Shown: positions 21,353 through 31,418, numbered from the stretch's first letter. The stretch is DNA of 64,000 nt from Mycobacterium sp. Z3061 (GCF_031583025.1 NZ_CP134062.1:4030001-4094000); one strand, 5' to 3'. The notes: generated from the sequence alone by a model not told the origin. Program-made: numbers and translations.

Positions 21353-22012
21353 ATGAATCTGACCGAGTTGGTAGCCGGTCTCGGAGTCGCCGATGTGGTC
21401 GACGCGATGACGATGACGCATGCGCACCGCGCCCACATCATCGAACTCGACAGCCCCGATCCCAGCCGGATACTCGTCGGCCCGGCGGTGACGATTTCGT
21501 ATCTGCCGGTGCGCAAGGACCTGATGGATCCCGAAAAGCACAGCCTCGGGCCGGCCATCTACCGGGCCGTCGCCAAACATGATCCCGCCGGGGCGGTGCT
21601 GGTGATGGCCTCCAACGGCTACCCGCACACGTCGCTGGGCGGGGGCACCAAGCTCTCTCGGGTGGAAAACCTGGGCATGGCAGGCATTCTCGCCGATGGC
21701 AGGCTGCGCGACTACGAAGAGCTGAACACCTACCGGTTCGCCACCTACAGCCGCGGCGAAACGGTGCGCGCGGGCGGCAACGAGGTCCAGCCCTACCTGG
21801 CCGACGTCCCGATCGCCGTCGGCGGGGTTACTGTCGTACCCGGTGATGTCATCTTCGCCAAAGGGTCTACCGCCGTGGTGATTCCGGGTGCTGAGGCCGA
21901 AGCCGTCCTGACCAGGGCGCGCAACATCATGCACAAGATGGATGCCGCCAAGGAAAGCCTGAAGAACGAAGACCCCGAGACCGTGCTCAGTCAGGGCAGC
22001 GGCGAACTGTGA
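21353..22012 (+). CDS. RraA-like / HMG-aldolase family protein
   Basis: 219 aa from ATG 21353, preceded by GAGAGGTGAAA. The fold signature is visible: GVADVVDAM at the N terminus, VGPAVTISY, VLVMASNGYPHTSLGG, and the active-site block GMAGILADGRLRDYEEL, matching the G-x-DG-x-x-RD motif in which Arg binds substrate carboxylate and Asp anchors a divalent metal in HMG/CHA aldolases and related oxaloacetate decarboxylases. RraA proper (an RNase E regulator) shares the fold, so the name alone does not fix function; the metabolic neighbours argue for an aldolase or decarboxylase. Its stop overlaps the next start in GTGA. Confidence 0.82.
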   Translation: MNLTELVAGLGVADVVDAMTMTHAHRAHIIELDSPDPSRILVGPAVTISYLPVRKDLMDPEKHSLGPAIYRAVAKHDPAGAVLVMASNGYPHTSLGGGTKLSRVENLGMAGILADGRLRDYEELNTYRFATYSRGETVRAGGNEVQPYLADVPIAVGGVTVVPGDVIFAKGSTAVVIPGAEAEAVLTRARNIMHKMDAAKESLKNEDPETVLSQGSGEL

Positions 22013-23676
22013 GCGCGCCGGCCAACACCAGCGAACAGTTGGTCAGTGCGCTGGCCGCCGAAGGCGTCGAATACGTCTTCGGCATTCCGGGCGATGAGAA
22101 CCTGCACTTCATGGAGGCGCTGCGCAAGGACGGCCGGATCACCTTCATCCTGTTCCGGCACGAACAGGCTGCGGGTTTCGCCGCGGCCGCCTACGGGCGG
22201 CTCACCGGCAAGCTGGCCGTCGCCATGTCGACACTGGGCGCCGGGGCGATGAACCTGACCACACCGGTGGCCCACGCGTATCTGGCCGCCATGCCGATGC
22301 TGGTGGTCACCGGCCAGAAGGCGGTGCGCGACAACAGGATGGGCCAGTACCAGCTGGTCGACGTGGTGGATGTGATGCGCCCCATCACCAAGTTCGCGGC
22401 CAAGATCCCATCCGGCCCGATGGCCGGATCGCTGGTGCGCCAGGCGATGATGTCGGCGCTCGAGGACCGCCAGGGCCCCGCGCACCTGGAACTGCCCGAC
22501 GACGTGGCCCGCGACACCGAGCTCGGTCCGTCGGTTCCATGTCACCACAGCGCCATCCCCGTCGCGACCCAACACAGCATCGACGCCGCGGCGGACCTGA
22601 TCCGGCATGCCGGCCGCCCGCTGATCATGGTCGGCGGCGGCACCCGTGCCAACCGGCCGGAAGTCGCCGCGGCCGTGCGCGCGCTGATCGACCGGACCCA
22701 GATCCCCTTTGTCGCAACGATGATGGGCAAGGGCGTCGCGGACGAGGACCACCCGCTCTACGTGGGGTGTTCGATCATGCCCGCCGACTATCCGAACTGC
22801 GCCATCCAGGCGGCCGACGTGATCCTCAATGTCGGCCATGACGTCATGGAGAAACCCACGTTTTTCATGCGGGCCGACGGCACCCAAGTCGTCATTCACC
22901 TGAATCCCTTTGCCGCCCGTGGCGACAACAGCTACTTCCCGCAGGCACAGATCGTCGGCGAGATGGCCGACGCACTGTGCCGGCTCACCGAGCAACTGGA
23001 CCCGAATCCCGCCTGGGATCACGACGGTTTCCGGCGACTGGCTGAGCAGATGCGGCACAGCGTCGCCCGATCGGCCACCGACACGTCGTTCCCGGCCAAG
23101 CAGGGCCATCTCATTGCGACGCTGCGCGACTTCATGGCCGACGACGACATCCTGTCCCTGGACAATGGAATCCACATGATGTGGGCGACAAGGAATTTCA
23201 ACGCGCGCCGACCCAACACCATGCTGATCGACCACGCGCTGGGATCGATGGGGATCAGCCTGCCCGCCGCCATCGCGGCCAAGCTCGTGCATCCCGAACG
23301 CACAGTCGTGGTGCTGACCGGCGACGGTGGATTCGCGATGAACATCCAGGATCTCGAGACGGCGGTGCGGCTGCGCCTGGATCTGATCGTGGTGGTGTTC
23401 AACGACAAGAGTCTGGGCATGATCGCGATGAAGCAGGTCGCCGACGGCTACCCACGGTATGGCGTCGATTTCGACAACCCCGACTTCGTTGCGCTGGCGT
23501 GCAGTTACGGCGCCACCGGGCATCGCCTGGCAGACCCGGCACACTTCCGCGACCTGCTCGAGGAGGCTGCCGCGGCGGGCGGAGTGCACATCATCGACGC
23601 ACCGGTGGACCCGCACGCGAACATGGCGCTGATGCAGGAGATGCGATCGGTCGACTGTTCGCGCAGCGGCGGTTAG
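22009..23676 (+). CDS. Thiamine-diphosphate-dependent enzyme, acetolactate-synthase large-subunit-like
   Basis: 555 aa from GTG 22009, coupled to the preceding gene. The PYR domain has [17 protein letters not shown] and the conserved Glu that activates ThDP in [16 protein letters not shown]. The middle domain has the DHAP/FAD-like NAD fold with [14 protein letters not shown]. The PP domain carries the ThDP/Mg motif starting [13 protein letters not shown] and ending about 27 residues later in FNDKS. No ilvN-like regulatory subunit follows, unlike true ilvBN operons, so this is probably a catabolic or biosynthetic 2-oxo-acid decarboxylase/ligase rather than branched-chain acetolactate synthase. 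Last gene of the cassette; the opposed DUF1622 gene ends 1 bp after it. Confidence 0.88.
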   Translation: MSAPANTSEQLVSALAAEGVEYVFGIPGDENLHFMEALRKDGRITFILFRHEQAAGFAAAAYGRLTGKLAVAMSTLGAGAMNLTTPVAHAYLAAMPMLVVTGQKAVRDNRMGQYQLVDVVDVMRPITKFAAKIPSGPMAGSLVRQAMMSALEDRQGPAHLELPDDVARDTELGPSVPCHHSAIPVATQHSIDAAADLIRHAGRPLIMVGGGTRANRPEVAAAVRALIDRTQIPFVATMMGKGVADEDHPLYVGCSIMPADYPNCAIQAADVILNVGHDVMEKPTFFMRADGTQVVIHLNPFAARGDNSYFPQAQIVGEMADALCRLTEQLDPNPAWDHDGFRRLAEQMRHSVARSATDTSFPAKQGHLIATLRDFMADDDILSLDNGIHMMWATRNFNARRPNTMLIDHALGSMGISLPAAIAAKLVHPERTVVVLTGDGGFAMNIQDLETAVRLRLDLIVVVFNDKSLGMIAMKQVADGYPRYGVDFDNPDFVALACSYGATGHRLADPAHFRDLLEEAAAAGGVHIIDAPVDPHANMALMQEMRSVDCSRSGG

Positions 23677-23677
23677 C

Positions 23678-24034
23678 TCACGCGGCCGCCGCCTTCGAAT
23701 CGGCTTCCCGCCACGGCCATTTCCCGGTCATCTCCACGGTCAGCGAGAGGCTGAGGAAGGTCCGGATGGCCACCACCCCGGCCAGTGCGGCGACGTGCTG
23801 CGTGTTGGGCGTGACGACGATCGTCTTGACGATGTCGCCGGCCACCAGGAATTCCAGTCCGATCAGAATCGCGCGTCCCAGGTTGTTGCGCAGGTCGCGA
23901 TAGGCCTGGGCTGCGTCGCGCGCCACATGCAGGAGGAACAGCGAACAGGCGATGAGGCAGCCGACCACGATCACCGAAACACCTGCGACATCGATGGCCG
24001 AGCCGACGTGGTCCACGATCTGCAGCAGATTCAT
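23678..24034 (-). CDS. DUF1622-family membrane protein
   Basis: 118 aa, function unknown. Three hydrophobic segments: residues 15-38 ([19 protein letters not shown]), around 57-72 ([17 protein letters not shown]) and 78-97 ([18 protein letters not shown]). The central [20 protein letters not shown] and [13 protein letters not shown] are the recognisable DUF1622 blocks. ATG start at 24034. The gene points towards the ThDP-enzyme gene (tail to tail, 1 bp apart) and diverges from lipB over 60 bp. Confidence 0.8.
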   Translation of the reverse strand: MNLLQIVDHVGSAIDVAGVSVIVVGCLIACSLFLLHVARDAAQAYRDLRNNLGRAILIGLEFLVAGDIVKTIVVTPNTQHVAALAGVVAIRTFLSLSLTVEMTGKWPWREADSKAAAA

Positions 24035-24094
24035 GGCAGGCAGATTAGCGGCTGGTGGGACCGTCGGACCGGTGCTTCGCGTAACGTCGCTGAC

Positions 24095-24784
24095 GTGACG
24101 GGTTCAATCCGGTCCAGCCCCGCATCGATCGACGTACGGCAGCTCGGCACCCTCGACTACCAGGACGCCTGGCAGCTGCAGCGTGAGCTGGCCGACGCCC
24201 GGGTCGCGGGCGGATCCGACACCCTGCTGCTGCTCGAGCATCCCGCCGTCTTCACCGCCGGCCGCCGCACCGAACCGCACGAACGGCCGCTGGACGGGAC
24301 TCCCGTCGTCGACACCGATCGCGGCGGCAAGATCACCTGGCACGGCCCCGGGCAGCTGGTGGGTTATCCCGTCATCCGGCTGGCCGAGCCCCTCGACGTC
24401 GTCAACTACGTGCGGCGGCTCGAGGAGGCACTGATCAAAGTGTGTGGCGATCTGGGCCTGGAAACTGCGCGGGTGGACGGACGCTCCGGGGTCTGGGTCC
24501 CGGGCCGGCCGGCCCGCAAGGTCGCCGCGATCGGAGTGCGGGTGGCTCGCTCGACGACGTTGCACGGGTTCGCCCTCAACTGCGACTGCGACCTGGCGTC
24601 ATTCTCGGCGATCGTGCCGTGCGGCATCACCGACGCCGGAGTCACGTCGCTGTCCGCCGAACTCGGCCGGCGTGTCGCGGTGGACGACGTGCGTGCCGCC
24701 GTCGCCGATGCCGTGTGCGATGCCCTGGACGGGTTGCTGCCGGTACGGGATCACTTGGCCGGCCGCGTAGCATCGAATACGTGA
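24095..24784 (+). CDS. lipB: Octanoyl-[ACP]:protein N-octanoyltransferase
   Basis: Transfers octanoate from acyl carrier protein to lipoyl domains, the first step of lipoate assembly. 229 aa from GTG 24095 (LipB of M. tuberculosis: 230). Family blocks: [15 protein letters not shown], the signature [37 protein letters not shown] with the catalytic Lys, and [14 protein letters not shown] with the catalytic Cys. The open frame reaches much further upstream (23795) but runs antisense through the DUF1622 gene. Its stop overlaps the lipA start in GTGA. Acceptor proteins in the window include DlaT. Confidence 0.95.
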   Translation: MTGSIRSSPASIDVRQLGTLDYQDAWQLQRELADARVAGGSDTLLLLEHPAVFTAGRRTEPHERPLDGTPVVDTDRGGKITWHGPGQLVGYPVIRLAEPLDVVNYVRRLEEALIKVCGDLGLETARVDGRSGVWVPGRPARKVAAIGVRVARSTTLHGFALNCDCDLASFSAIVPCGITDAGVTSLSAELGRRVAVDDVRAAVADAVCDALDGLLPVRDHLAGRVASNT

Positions 24785-25716
24785 CTGTCGCTCCTCAGGG
24801 TCGGAAACTGCTGCGCCTCGAGGTGCGCAACGCCCAGACTCCGATCGAGCGCAAGCCACCCTGGATCAAGACGCGGGCCCGGATGGGACCGGAGTACACC
24901 GAACTCAAGAGTCTGGTCCGGCGCGAGGGTTTGCACACCGTCTGCGAAGAAGCCGGCTGCCCCAATATCTTCGAATGCTGGGAGGACCGGGAGGCCACCT
25001 TCCTGATCGGGGGCGACCAGTGCACCCGGCGCTGCGATTTCTGCCAGATCGACACCGGCAAGCCCGCCGAGCTCGACCGCGACGAGCCGCGCCGGGTGGC
25101 CGAGAGCGTGCAGACGATGGGCCTGCGCTACGCCACGGTGACCGGCGTCGCCCGCGATGACCTGCCCGACGGCGGCGCCTGGCTGTACGCCGAGACGGTG
25201 CGGGCCATCAAGGAACTCAACCCGTCCACCGGCGTCGAGCTGTTGGTTCCGGACTTCAACGGCGAGCCCGACCGACTCGACGAGGTCTTCGAGTCCCGTC
25301 CGGAAGTGTTGGCGCACAACGTCGAAACGGTGCCGCGCATCTTCAAGCGGATCCGCCCGGCGTTCACCTACCGGCGCAGCCTCGATGTGCTCACCGCGGC
25401 GCGCGAATTCGGCCTGGTCACCAAGAGCAACCTCATCCTCGGTCTGGGTGAGACGCCCGAGGAAGTGCGCACCGCGCTGGCCGACCTGCACGCCGCCGGC
25501 TGCGACATCGTCACCATCACCCAGTACCTGCGGCCGACAGCGCGTCATCATCCGGTCGAACGGTGGGTGACCCCGGATGAGTTCGTCGAGTTCGCCGGGT
25601 TCGCCGAAGGGTTGGGCTTCGCCGGGGTGCTGGCCGGGCCGCTGGTTCGCTCTTCCTACCGGGCCGGTCGGCTCTATGAGCAGGCCCGCACGGCGCGAAC
25701 CTCGGCGCCCGGATAA
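24781..25716 (+). CDS. lipA: Lipoyl synthase
   Basis: Radical SAM enzyme inserting two sulfur atoms into octanoyl groups. 311 aa from GTG 24781, the same length as Rv2218. The auxiliary cluster ligands are Cys55, Cys60 and Cys66 ([12 protein letters not shown]), and the radical SAM cluster ligands are Cys81, Cys85 and Cys88 (CTRRCDFC), exactly the LipA spacing. Also visible: [23 protein letters not shown] and the C-terminal [15 protein letters not shown] with the RSSY serine that binds the auxiliary cluster. Translationally coupled to lipB. Confidence 0.97.
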   Translation: MTVAPQGRKLLRLEVRNAQTPIERKPPWIKTRARMGPEYTELKSLVRREGLHTVCEEAGCPNIFECWEDREATFLIGGDQCTRRCDFCQIDTGKPAELDRDEPRRVAESVQTMGLRYATVTGVARDDLPDGGAWLYAETVRAIKELNPSTGVELLVPDFNGEPDRLDEVFESRPEVLAHNVETVPRIFKRIRPAFTYRRSLDVLTAAREFGLVTKSNLILGLGETPEEVRTALADLHAAGCDIVTITQYLRPTARHHPVERWVTPDEFVEFAGFAEGLGFAGVLAGPLVRSSYRAGRLYEQARTARTSAPG

Positions 25717-25742
25717 CCCGCGCATACGTATCCTTAGTGACT

Positions 25743-26495
25743 ATGGCGAAATCCCGAACTGCTGCGGAAAACAAGGCCGCCAAGGCCGAGGCGGCGGCCG
25801 CCCGCAAGGCTGCTTCCAAACAACGCCGCGCTCAGCTGTGGCAGGCGTTCAACATGCAGCGCAAGCAGGACAAGCGCTTGCTGCCGTACATGATCGGCGC
25901 GTTCGTGCTGATCGTGGCGGTCAGTGTGGCGGTCGGGGTGTGGGCCGGCGGGCTGACCATGATCATGATGATCCCGATCGGTCTGCTGCTGGGCGCGCTG
26001 GTGGCGTTCATCATTTTCGGCCGCCGGGCCCAGCGCAGCGTCTTCCAGCAGGCCGAGGGCCAGACCGGAGCCGCCGCGTGGGTGCTGGACAATCTGCGGG
26101 GCAAGTGGCGGGTGACCCCCGGGGTGGCCGCGACCGGACACTTCGATGCGGTGCACCGGGTGATCGGCCGGCCCGGCGTCATCCTGGTCGGCGAGGGTTC
26201 GGCGACCCGCGTCAAACCGCTGCTCGCCCAGGAGAAGAAGCGCACGGCGCGAGTGGTCGGTGAGGTGCCGATCTACGACATCATCGTCGGCAATGGCGAG
26301 GGCGAGGTCGCGCTGGCCAAGCTGGAGCGCCATTTGAATCGCCTGCCGGCCAATATCACTGTCAAGCAGATGGACACGTTGGAATCGCGGCTGGCCGCCC
26401 TCGGTTCGCGAGCCGGGGCCGCGATGATGCCCAAAGGCCCGCTACCCAATTCCGGCAAGATGCGCGGTGTCCAGCGGACCGTACGCCGCCGTTAA
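25743..26495 (+). CDS. DUF4191-family membrane protein, Rv2219-like
   Basis: 250 aa from ATG 25743, equal in length to Rv2219; a GTG two codons upstream (25737) is an alternative. Charged N terminus rich in Ala/Lys/Arg, then two adjacent TM helices (about residues 50-72 and 76-97), and a C-terminal cytosolic domain with GQTGAAAWVLDNLRGKWRV, IGRPGVILVGEG and VPIYDIIVGNGEGEV. The domain is conserved in actinobacteria and its function is unknown. It follows lipA by 26 bp and is probably in the same transcript. Confidence 0.88.
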   Translation: MAKSRTAAENKAAKAEAAAARKAASKQRRAQLWQAFNMQRKQDKRLLPYMIGAFVLIVAVSVAVGVWAGGLTMIMMIPIGLLLGALVAFIIFGRRAQRSVFQQAEGQTGAAAWVLDNLRGKWRVTPGVAATGHFDAVHRVIGRPGVILVGEGSATRVKPLLAQEKKRTARVVGEVPIYDIIVGNGEGEVALAKLERHLNRLPANITVKQMDTLESRLAALGSRAGAAMMPKGPLPNSGKMRGVQRTVRRR

Positions 26496-26878
26496 TAAGC
26501 GCCGCATCTCGAGAACAGCCCGGCAATTCGGGTGATTTGAATTCAATAGGCCGCGCCTGGCTGAAATGCGGCAGCTCGGTCCGGTTTCTGCATCGGTGCC
26601 AGTGCTGCTCGGGCGCCTAAACCGCGCTGCCAGCATGTTCCGCGCGGTTCGGATAATGATCGCTTTGTAAAGCCGATTTACAATGGCTGCGGAAAATTGC
26701 TATATCTGCCTTTCTGTATAACCGCTTCACATTGACGCCGCTGTTAAAAGATTTCTTTATAACGTTTTGATAAACATGTGTGAATCGCGTCATAATTCCC
26801 CGTACGTTTGCGCCTGATATTTCGGGCAATTCGAAGCGACTCGTCGGTGAGCCGGGTCTCGGCGGTGGGAGGACAGCA
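26496..26878. other. AT-rich intergenic leader upstream of a PE_PGRS gene
   Basis: About 380 bp without a supported gene. Base composition is clearly more AT-rich than the neighbours, above all 26640-26800 (ataatgatcgctttgtaaag, gattTCTTTATAACG). Several TATAAC/TATAAT-like hexamers occur there, for instance gtataac near 26718 and tataacg near 26758, either of which could be a -10 element. A short GC hairpin (cccggcaattcggg) follows the upstream gene and may help termination. AT-rich leaders of this kind are the usual targets of nucleoid proteins such as Lsr2 and EspR; that is inference. Confidence 0.55.
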
Positions 26879-29210
26879 GTGTCGTTTGTGATCGTGTCGA
26901 CGGAGACTGTGGCAGCGGCGGCGTCGAATCTGGCGGGCATCGGGTCGGCTGTCAGCGCGGCGAACTACGCGGCGGCCAGTTCGACGACGGAACTGTTGGC
27001 CGCAGGCGCCGACGAGGTGTCGGCCGCCGTCGCGGCGCTGTTCAACGGGCACGGCGAGACGTACCGCGCCGTCAGCGCCCAGGCGACGGCATTCCACGAC
27101 GAGTTCGTGCGGATCCTGACCGCGGGCGGTGTCTCCTACGCCAGCGCAGATGCGGTCAACGCGACACTGCAGACGATCGAGCAGAACCTGCTTGGCGCGA
27201 TCAACGCCCCCACTCAGACACTGCTCGGCCGCCCGCTGGTCGGCAACGGCGCCAACGGGTTGCCCGGCACCGGCCAGAACGGCGGAGCCGGCGGCCTGCT
27301 GTTCGGGAACGGGGGTAATGGCGGATCCGGAGCGGCTGGTCAGAACGGGGGTGGCGGCGGAGCCGCCGGGCTGTTCGGCAACGGTGGCGCCGGCGGCGCC
27401 GGCGGAACCGGCGCAAACGGCGGCGCCGGAGGCACTGGCGGGTGGCTGTACGGCAACGGCGGATCCGGCGGAATCGGCGGGCTCGGCCTGCCCGGGGCCG
27501 GCGGCGCGGGCGGCGCAGGCGGCAACGCGACCGGACTCATCGGGACCGGCGGTGCCGGCGGAACCGGCGGACTCGGCAACGTCGGTGGCGCCGGTGGCCG
27601 CGGCGGCAGCGGCGGGGTGCTGTTCGGTGTCGGCGGCAATGGCGGGGCCGGCGGAGTGGGCGCCGGCGGCGTCGGCGGGGCCGGCGGGGCCGGCGGCGAC
27701 GTCTTCGGGCTCATAGGCAACGGCGGTGCCGGCGGCTATGGCGGCCAGACCGCCGACGGGGCCGCAGCGGCACCCGCCGGCGGCAACGGCGGCACCGGCG
27801 GGTGGCTCTTCGGCAACGGCGGGGCCGGTGGCGCCGGCGGATACAACATCTTCGGGGGCCCGGGTGGCGCCGGCGGCGCCGGCGGCAATGTGCTCGGCCT
27901 CATCGGCGACGGCGGGGCCGGTGGCGCCGGTGGGTACACCACGACTGGCATTGCCGGGGCGGGAGGCGCCGGCGGCGGCAGCGGACACCTGCTGGGCAAC
28001 GGCGGAAGCGGCGGCAACGGCGGCATGGCGACCGCAGCCGGAGGCACCGGCGGGGCCGGCGGCGCCGGCGGCAACGCGCTCACCGTCATCGGCAACGGCG
28101 GGTCCGGCGGACTGGGCGGCAACGGTGTCGCCGGCAGCGGCGGAGCCGGGGGCAACGGCGGCAACGGCGGTCTGGTGATCGGCTTCGGCGGTAACGGCGC
28201 GGCCGGCGGCCTGGGCGCCGCGGGAATCGGTGGAGCCGGGGGCAACGGCGGCAACGCCATCGGCCTGATCGGCGACGGCGGCGCCGGCGGCGTCGGCGGA
28301 CAGAGCGCTTCCGCGCTCGCCCAGGCGGCGGCCGGCGGCAGTGGCGGCACCGGTGGCCTGCTGTTCGGCAACGGCGGAGCCGGTGCGGCCGGCGGGTACA
28401 ACACCCTCGGCGGCGCGGGCGGCGCCGGCGGTCGCGGCGGCAGTGTGCTGGGGCTCATCGGCGACGGCGGAGCGGGCGGCGCCGGCGGGGCCACCACCAC
28501 CGAACCGGTGGCACCGGCGGCGGCGGACGGCAGCGGGCGCCTGTTCGGCAATGGCGGCCTGGCCGGCAACGGTGGCACCGCTACCAGCCCCGGTGGCACC
28601 GGCGGGGCAGGCGGGGCAGGCGGGAACTCGGTCGCGCTGGTCGGCAACGGCGGAGCCGGCGGGGTCGGCGGCTACGGCGTCTTCGGCAGCGGCGGTGCCG
28701 GTGGTACCGGCGGCACCAGCGGTCTGCTCTTCGGCTTCGGCGGCAACGGCGGACTCGGCGGACTCGCGGGCGGTGCGGCTGGTGTCGGTGGCGCCGGCGG
28801 CAACGGCGGCAGCGGTCGGGCTCATCGGCAACGGCGGCAACGGCGGGCTGGGCGGCTTCGGTTTCACCGGCGGGGCGCACGGCGGTGACGGCGGCAACGG
28901 CGGCACGCTGTGGGGCAATGGCGGTGATGGTGGCGGCGGCGGCCAGCTCGGTGGTGCCGGCGGCAACGGCGGCAACGCCGGGATGTGGTTCGGCAACGGC
29001 GGGGCCGGCGGTGACGGTTTTGCCGGCGACGCCGGCGTCATCAAGGGCGGCAATGGCGGCAACGGCGGCCGCGCCGCCTCCGGCATCGGTTTCGGCGGCA
29101 ACGGCGGCAGCGGTGGCCTCAACGCGGGCGCCGGTGGCGGCACCGGGGGTGCCGGCGGCCAGGGCAGCGCGCTGGCCGGCACCGCCGGCAGCGCCGGAGC
29201 CAACGGCTGA
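26879..29210 (+). pseudogene. PE_PGRS family protein, frameshifted near 28,810
   Basis: GTG 26879 with GGGAGGA upstream opens a PE domain of about 95 residues ([20 protein letters not shown]..., YASADAVN carrying the YxxxD secretion motif of ESX-5 substrates), the linker [13 protein letters not shown], then Gly-Gly-Ala/Gly-Gly-Asn PGRS repeats. The repeat frame runs in the start frame to about 28,810. From there the glycine-rich reading continues in the next frame ([17 protein letters not shown] to GSAGANG, stop 29208-29210), while the original frame degenerates to Arg-rich sequence and stops at 28888. So the gene needs a single net shift to be intact: either a genuine frameshift mutation or an assembly/sequencing error in a repetitive GC tract. 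Confidence 0.85.
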
Positions 29211-29213
29211 GCG

Positions 29214-29636
29214 TCAGCGGCGTAGTACCGCGGTCCTGGTCAACCGGTCCTGCAAACCTCGCCCGTCGGTATCGGTGAACAACGGCGGGACCACCAGGAA
29301 GATCAACAAACCGCGGACCAGGGCGCGGCCGATGCCGATCGGCAGACGGCCGTCCACCGCCGCCACCTGCAACCGCAGTGCGAGCTGACCCGGCGAGAAC
29401 CCGAACAGTCGCACCGACACCGCACCGATCACCAGCCAGATCACCGCTTGCACCGTCGACAACAACGCGTCGGAGATCGCCCCGAAGGTCAGCGCCAGCA
29501 GCGCCAGCCCGGCGGCGATCAACCAGTCGACCAGCAACGCCAGCAGACGGCGGCCCATCGGTGCCACCGAACCCGGACCGGTCCGCGGCAGGCCGAGCGT
29601 TTCACCGGGGTAACCGGCTGGTGATTGCGGTGTCAT
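29214..29636 (-). CDS. RDD-family membrane protein, Rv2219A-like
   Basis: 140 aa from ATG 29636, the length of Rv2219A. RDD-domain features: SVAPMGRRLLALLVDWLIAAGLAL, whose Arg and Asp-Asp-like region precedes the first TM, then a second TM (TVQAVIWLVIGAVSVRLFG), SPGQLALRLQV and a C-terminal TM (RALVRGLLIFLVVPPLF) followed by DRLTRTAVLRR. Function unknown; RDD proteins are often small transporters or membrane scaffolds. It converges on the PE_PGRS gene (3 bp between stops) and diverges from glnA1. Confidence 0.88.
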   Translation of the reverse strand: MTPQSPAGYPGETLGLPRTGPGSVAPMGRRLLALLVDWLIAAGLALLALTFGAISDALLSTVQAVIWLVIGAVSVRLFGFSPGQLALRLQVAAVDGRLPIGIGRALVRGLLIFLVVPPLFTDTDGRGLQDRLTRTAVLRR

Positions 29637-29778
29637 CGGGGATGTCCGGTGACCGCGTGCGCCCGCCGTTGGCATCGGCCATTCAGCGTCGGCGGTCGAC
29701 CAGTTACGATCTTGCGGGCCATGGTCTTCACAATAGGGCCCGGCGGTCAGCCGGGTGCTGTTGCAGCCGCTGTGGTAC

Positions 29779-29816
29779 GTAACCTCTGCGCAACACGGGG
29801 TTGACCGACGGGCAAC
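29779..29816 (+). promoter_or_regulatory. Tandem GlnR-like boxes upstream of glnA1
   Basis: Four half sites in a fixed spacing: GTAAC (29779), GCAAC (29790), TTGAC (29801) and GCAAC (29812), each separated by exactly 6 nt. This reproduces the actinobacterial GlnR a-site/b-site pattern (gTnAC-N6-GaAAC-N6 repeated at 22 bp). The last half site ends 48 bp before the glnA1 start. Binding is inferred from pattern and gene identity. Confidence 0.72.
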
Positions 29817-29864
29817 AAGAGCTTTCTAGCGTCGGCCGCGAATCACCAAGTAAAGGAGCCTTCT

Positions 29865-31301
29865 GTGACGGATAAGACGCCCGACGACGTCTTCAAACTT
29901 GCCAAAGACGAAAACGTCGAGTTTGTCGACGTCCGTTTCTGCGACCTGCCCGGCATCATGCAGCACTTCACCATTCCGATCTCGTTCTTCGACGAGAGCG
30001 TGTTCGAAGACGGCCTGGCCTTTGACGGGTCGTCGATCCGTGGTTTCCAGTCGATCCACGAGTCCGACATGCTGCTGCTGCCGGACCCGGAAACCGCGCA
30101 GGTCGACCTGTTCACCCAGGCCAAGACGCTGAACCTGAACTTCTTCGTGCACGACCCCTTCACCCTCGAGCCCTACTCCCGCGACCCGCGCAACGTCGCC
30201 CGCAAGGCCGAGAACTACCTGATCAGCACCGGCATCGCCGACACCGCGTACTTCGGTGCCGAGGCCGAGTTCTACATCTTCGACTCGGTGGCCTTCGACT
30301 CGCGCACCAACGGCTCGTTCTACGAGGTCGACGCGATCTCCGGCTGGTGGAACACCGGCTCGGCGACCGAGGCCGACGGCAGCCCCAACCGCGGGTACAA
30401 GGTGCGCCCCAAGGGCGGCTACTTCCCGGTGGCCCCCGTCGACCACTACGTCGACCTGCGCAGCAAGATGTTGCAGAACCTGATCGCGGCCGGCTTCAGC
30501 CTGGAGAAGGGCCACCACGAGGTGGGCACCGGCGGGCAGGCCGAGATCAACTACAAGTTCAACACGCTGCTGCACGCGGCGGACGACATGCAGCTGTACA
30601 AGTACATCGTCAAGAACACCGCGTGGGCCAACGGCAAGACCGTCACGTTCATGCCCAAGCCGCTGTTCGGTGACAACGGGTCCGGCATGCACACCCACCA
30701 GTCGCTGTGGAAGGACGGCAGCCCGCTGATGTACGACGAGACCGGCTACGCCGGCCTGTCGGACACCGCCCGCCACTACATCGGCGGCCTGCTGCACCAC
30801 GCCCCGTCGCTGCTGGCGTTCACCAACCCGACGGTGAACTCCTACAAGCGTCTGGTGCCCGGCTACGAGGCTCCGATCAACCTGGTCTACAGCCAGCGCA
30901 ACCGGTCGGCGTGCGTGCGTATCCCGATCACCGGCAGCAACCCGAAGGCCAAGCGCCTGGAGTTCCGCTGCCCCGACTCCTCGGGTAACCCGTACCTGGC
31001 GTTCGCGGCGATGTTGATGGCCGGCCTGGACGGCATCAAGAACAAGATCGAGCCGCAGGCGCCGGTGGACAAGGACCTTTACGAGCTGCCCCCGGAGGAG
31101 GCTGCGAACATCCCGCAGGCACCGGTTCAGCTGTCCGCGGTGATCGACAAGCTCGAGGAGGACCACGAGTACCTCACCGAGGGTGGCGTGTTCACGCCCG
31201 ACCTGATCGAGACGTGGATCAACTTCAAGCGGGAAAACGAGATCCTGCCGGTCCAGATCCGGCCTCACCCGTACGAGTTTGCGCTGTACTACGACGTTTA
31301 A
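29865..31301 (+). CDS. glnA1: Glutamine synthetase type I
   Basis: Condenses glutamate and ammonia to glutamine. 478 aa, same length as GlnA1 of M. tuberculosis (Rv2220). Start GTG 29865 with AAAGGAG 7 nt upstream. Visible motifs: [20 protein letters not shown], the ATP-binding [25 protein letters not shown] and the adenylylation loop [10 protein letters not shown] with Tyr406, the residue modified by GlnE. Upstream lie tandem GlnR-like boxes; downstream a strong hairpin ends the transcript. The enzyme is the dodecameric, adenylylation-regulated form. glnE, its regulator, is about 10.5 kb further on instead of adjacent. Confidence 0.97.
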   Translation: MTDKTPDDVFKLAKDENVEFVDVRFCDLPGIMQHFTIPISFFDESVFEDGLAFDGSSIRGFQSIHESDMLLLPDPETAQVDLFTQAKTLNLNFFVHDPFTLEPYSRDPRNVARKAENYLISTGIADTAYFGAEAEFYIFDSVAFDSRTNGSFYEVDAISGWWNTGSATEADGSPNRGYKVRPKGGYFPVAPVDHYVDLRSKMLQNLIAAGFSLEKGHHEVGTGGQAEINYKFNTLLHAADDMQLYKYIVKNTAWANGKTVTFMPKPLFGDNGSGMHTHQSLWKDGSPLMYDETGYAGLSDTARHYIGGLLHHAPSLLAFTNPTVNSYKRLVPGYEAPINLVYSQRNRSACVRIPITGSNPKAKRLEFRCPDSSGNPYLAFAAMLMAGLDGIKNKIEPQAPVDKDLYELPPEEAANIPQAPVQLSAVIDKLEEDHEYLTEGGVFTPDLIETWINFKRENEILPVQIRPHPYEFALYYDV

Positions 31302-31340
31302 AGGACGTCTAAAGGCCGAGTAGCCCCGGACAGATCCGAG

Positions 31341-31386
31341 CCACCCGCGCCGCGATCGCATCGCTGATCGCTGCGCGGGTGGTTTC
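31341..31386 (+). terminator. Rho-independent-type terminator after glnA1
   Basis: Stem arms 31341-31357 (ccacccgcgccgcgatc) and 31366-31382 (gatcgctgcgcgggtgg) pair with one mismatch around an 8-nt loop and are followed by a short T stretch (tttct). It lies 40 bp after the glnA1 stop and separates it from the cyclase gene. Confidence 0.8.
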
Positions 31387-31418
31387 TGTCGGGGCGTCGG
31401 TTGTGAGATTCTGCCGAT

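Noticed and set aside
21353-22012. Call as RraA, regulator of RNase E
   Set aside because: The fold is shared with metal-dependent aldolases and the gene lies in a metabolic cassette; the regulatory role is not supported.
22009-23676. Call as ilvB (branched-chain acetolactate synthase)
   Set aside because: No ilvN or ilvC follows and the neighbours are accessory; only family membership is supported.
26960-29200. CRISPR-like regular short repeats
   Set aside because: Repeats are GGCGGCx coding repeats of PGRS with no constant repeat-spacer length and no cas genes.
26744-29203. 819-codon minus-strand open frame, Pro/Ala-rich
   Set aside because: It is the antisense shadow of the PGRS repeats; GGC/GCC repeats leave several frames open. 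No start signal and no known domain.
29826-31361. 511-codon minus-strand open frame opposite glnA1
   Set aside because: Shadow of a highly expressed gene with strong codon bias; composition is Val/Arg/Gly-rich without motifs.
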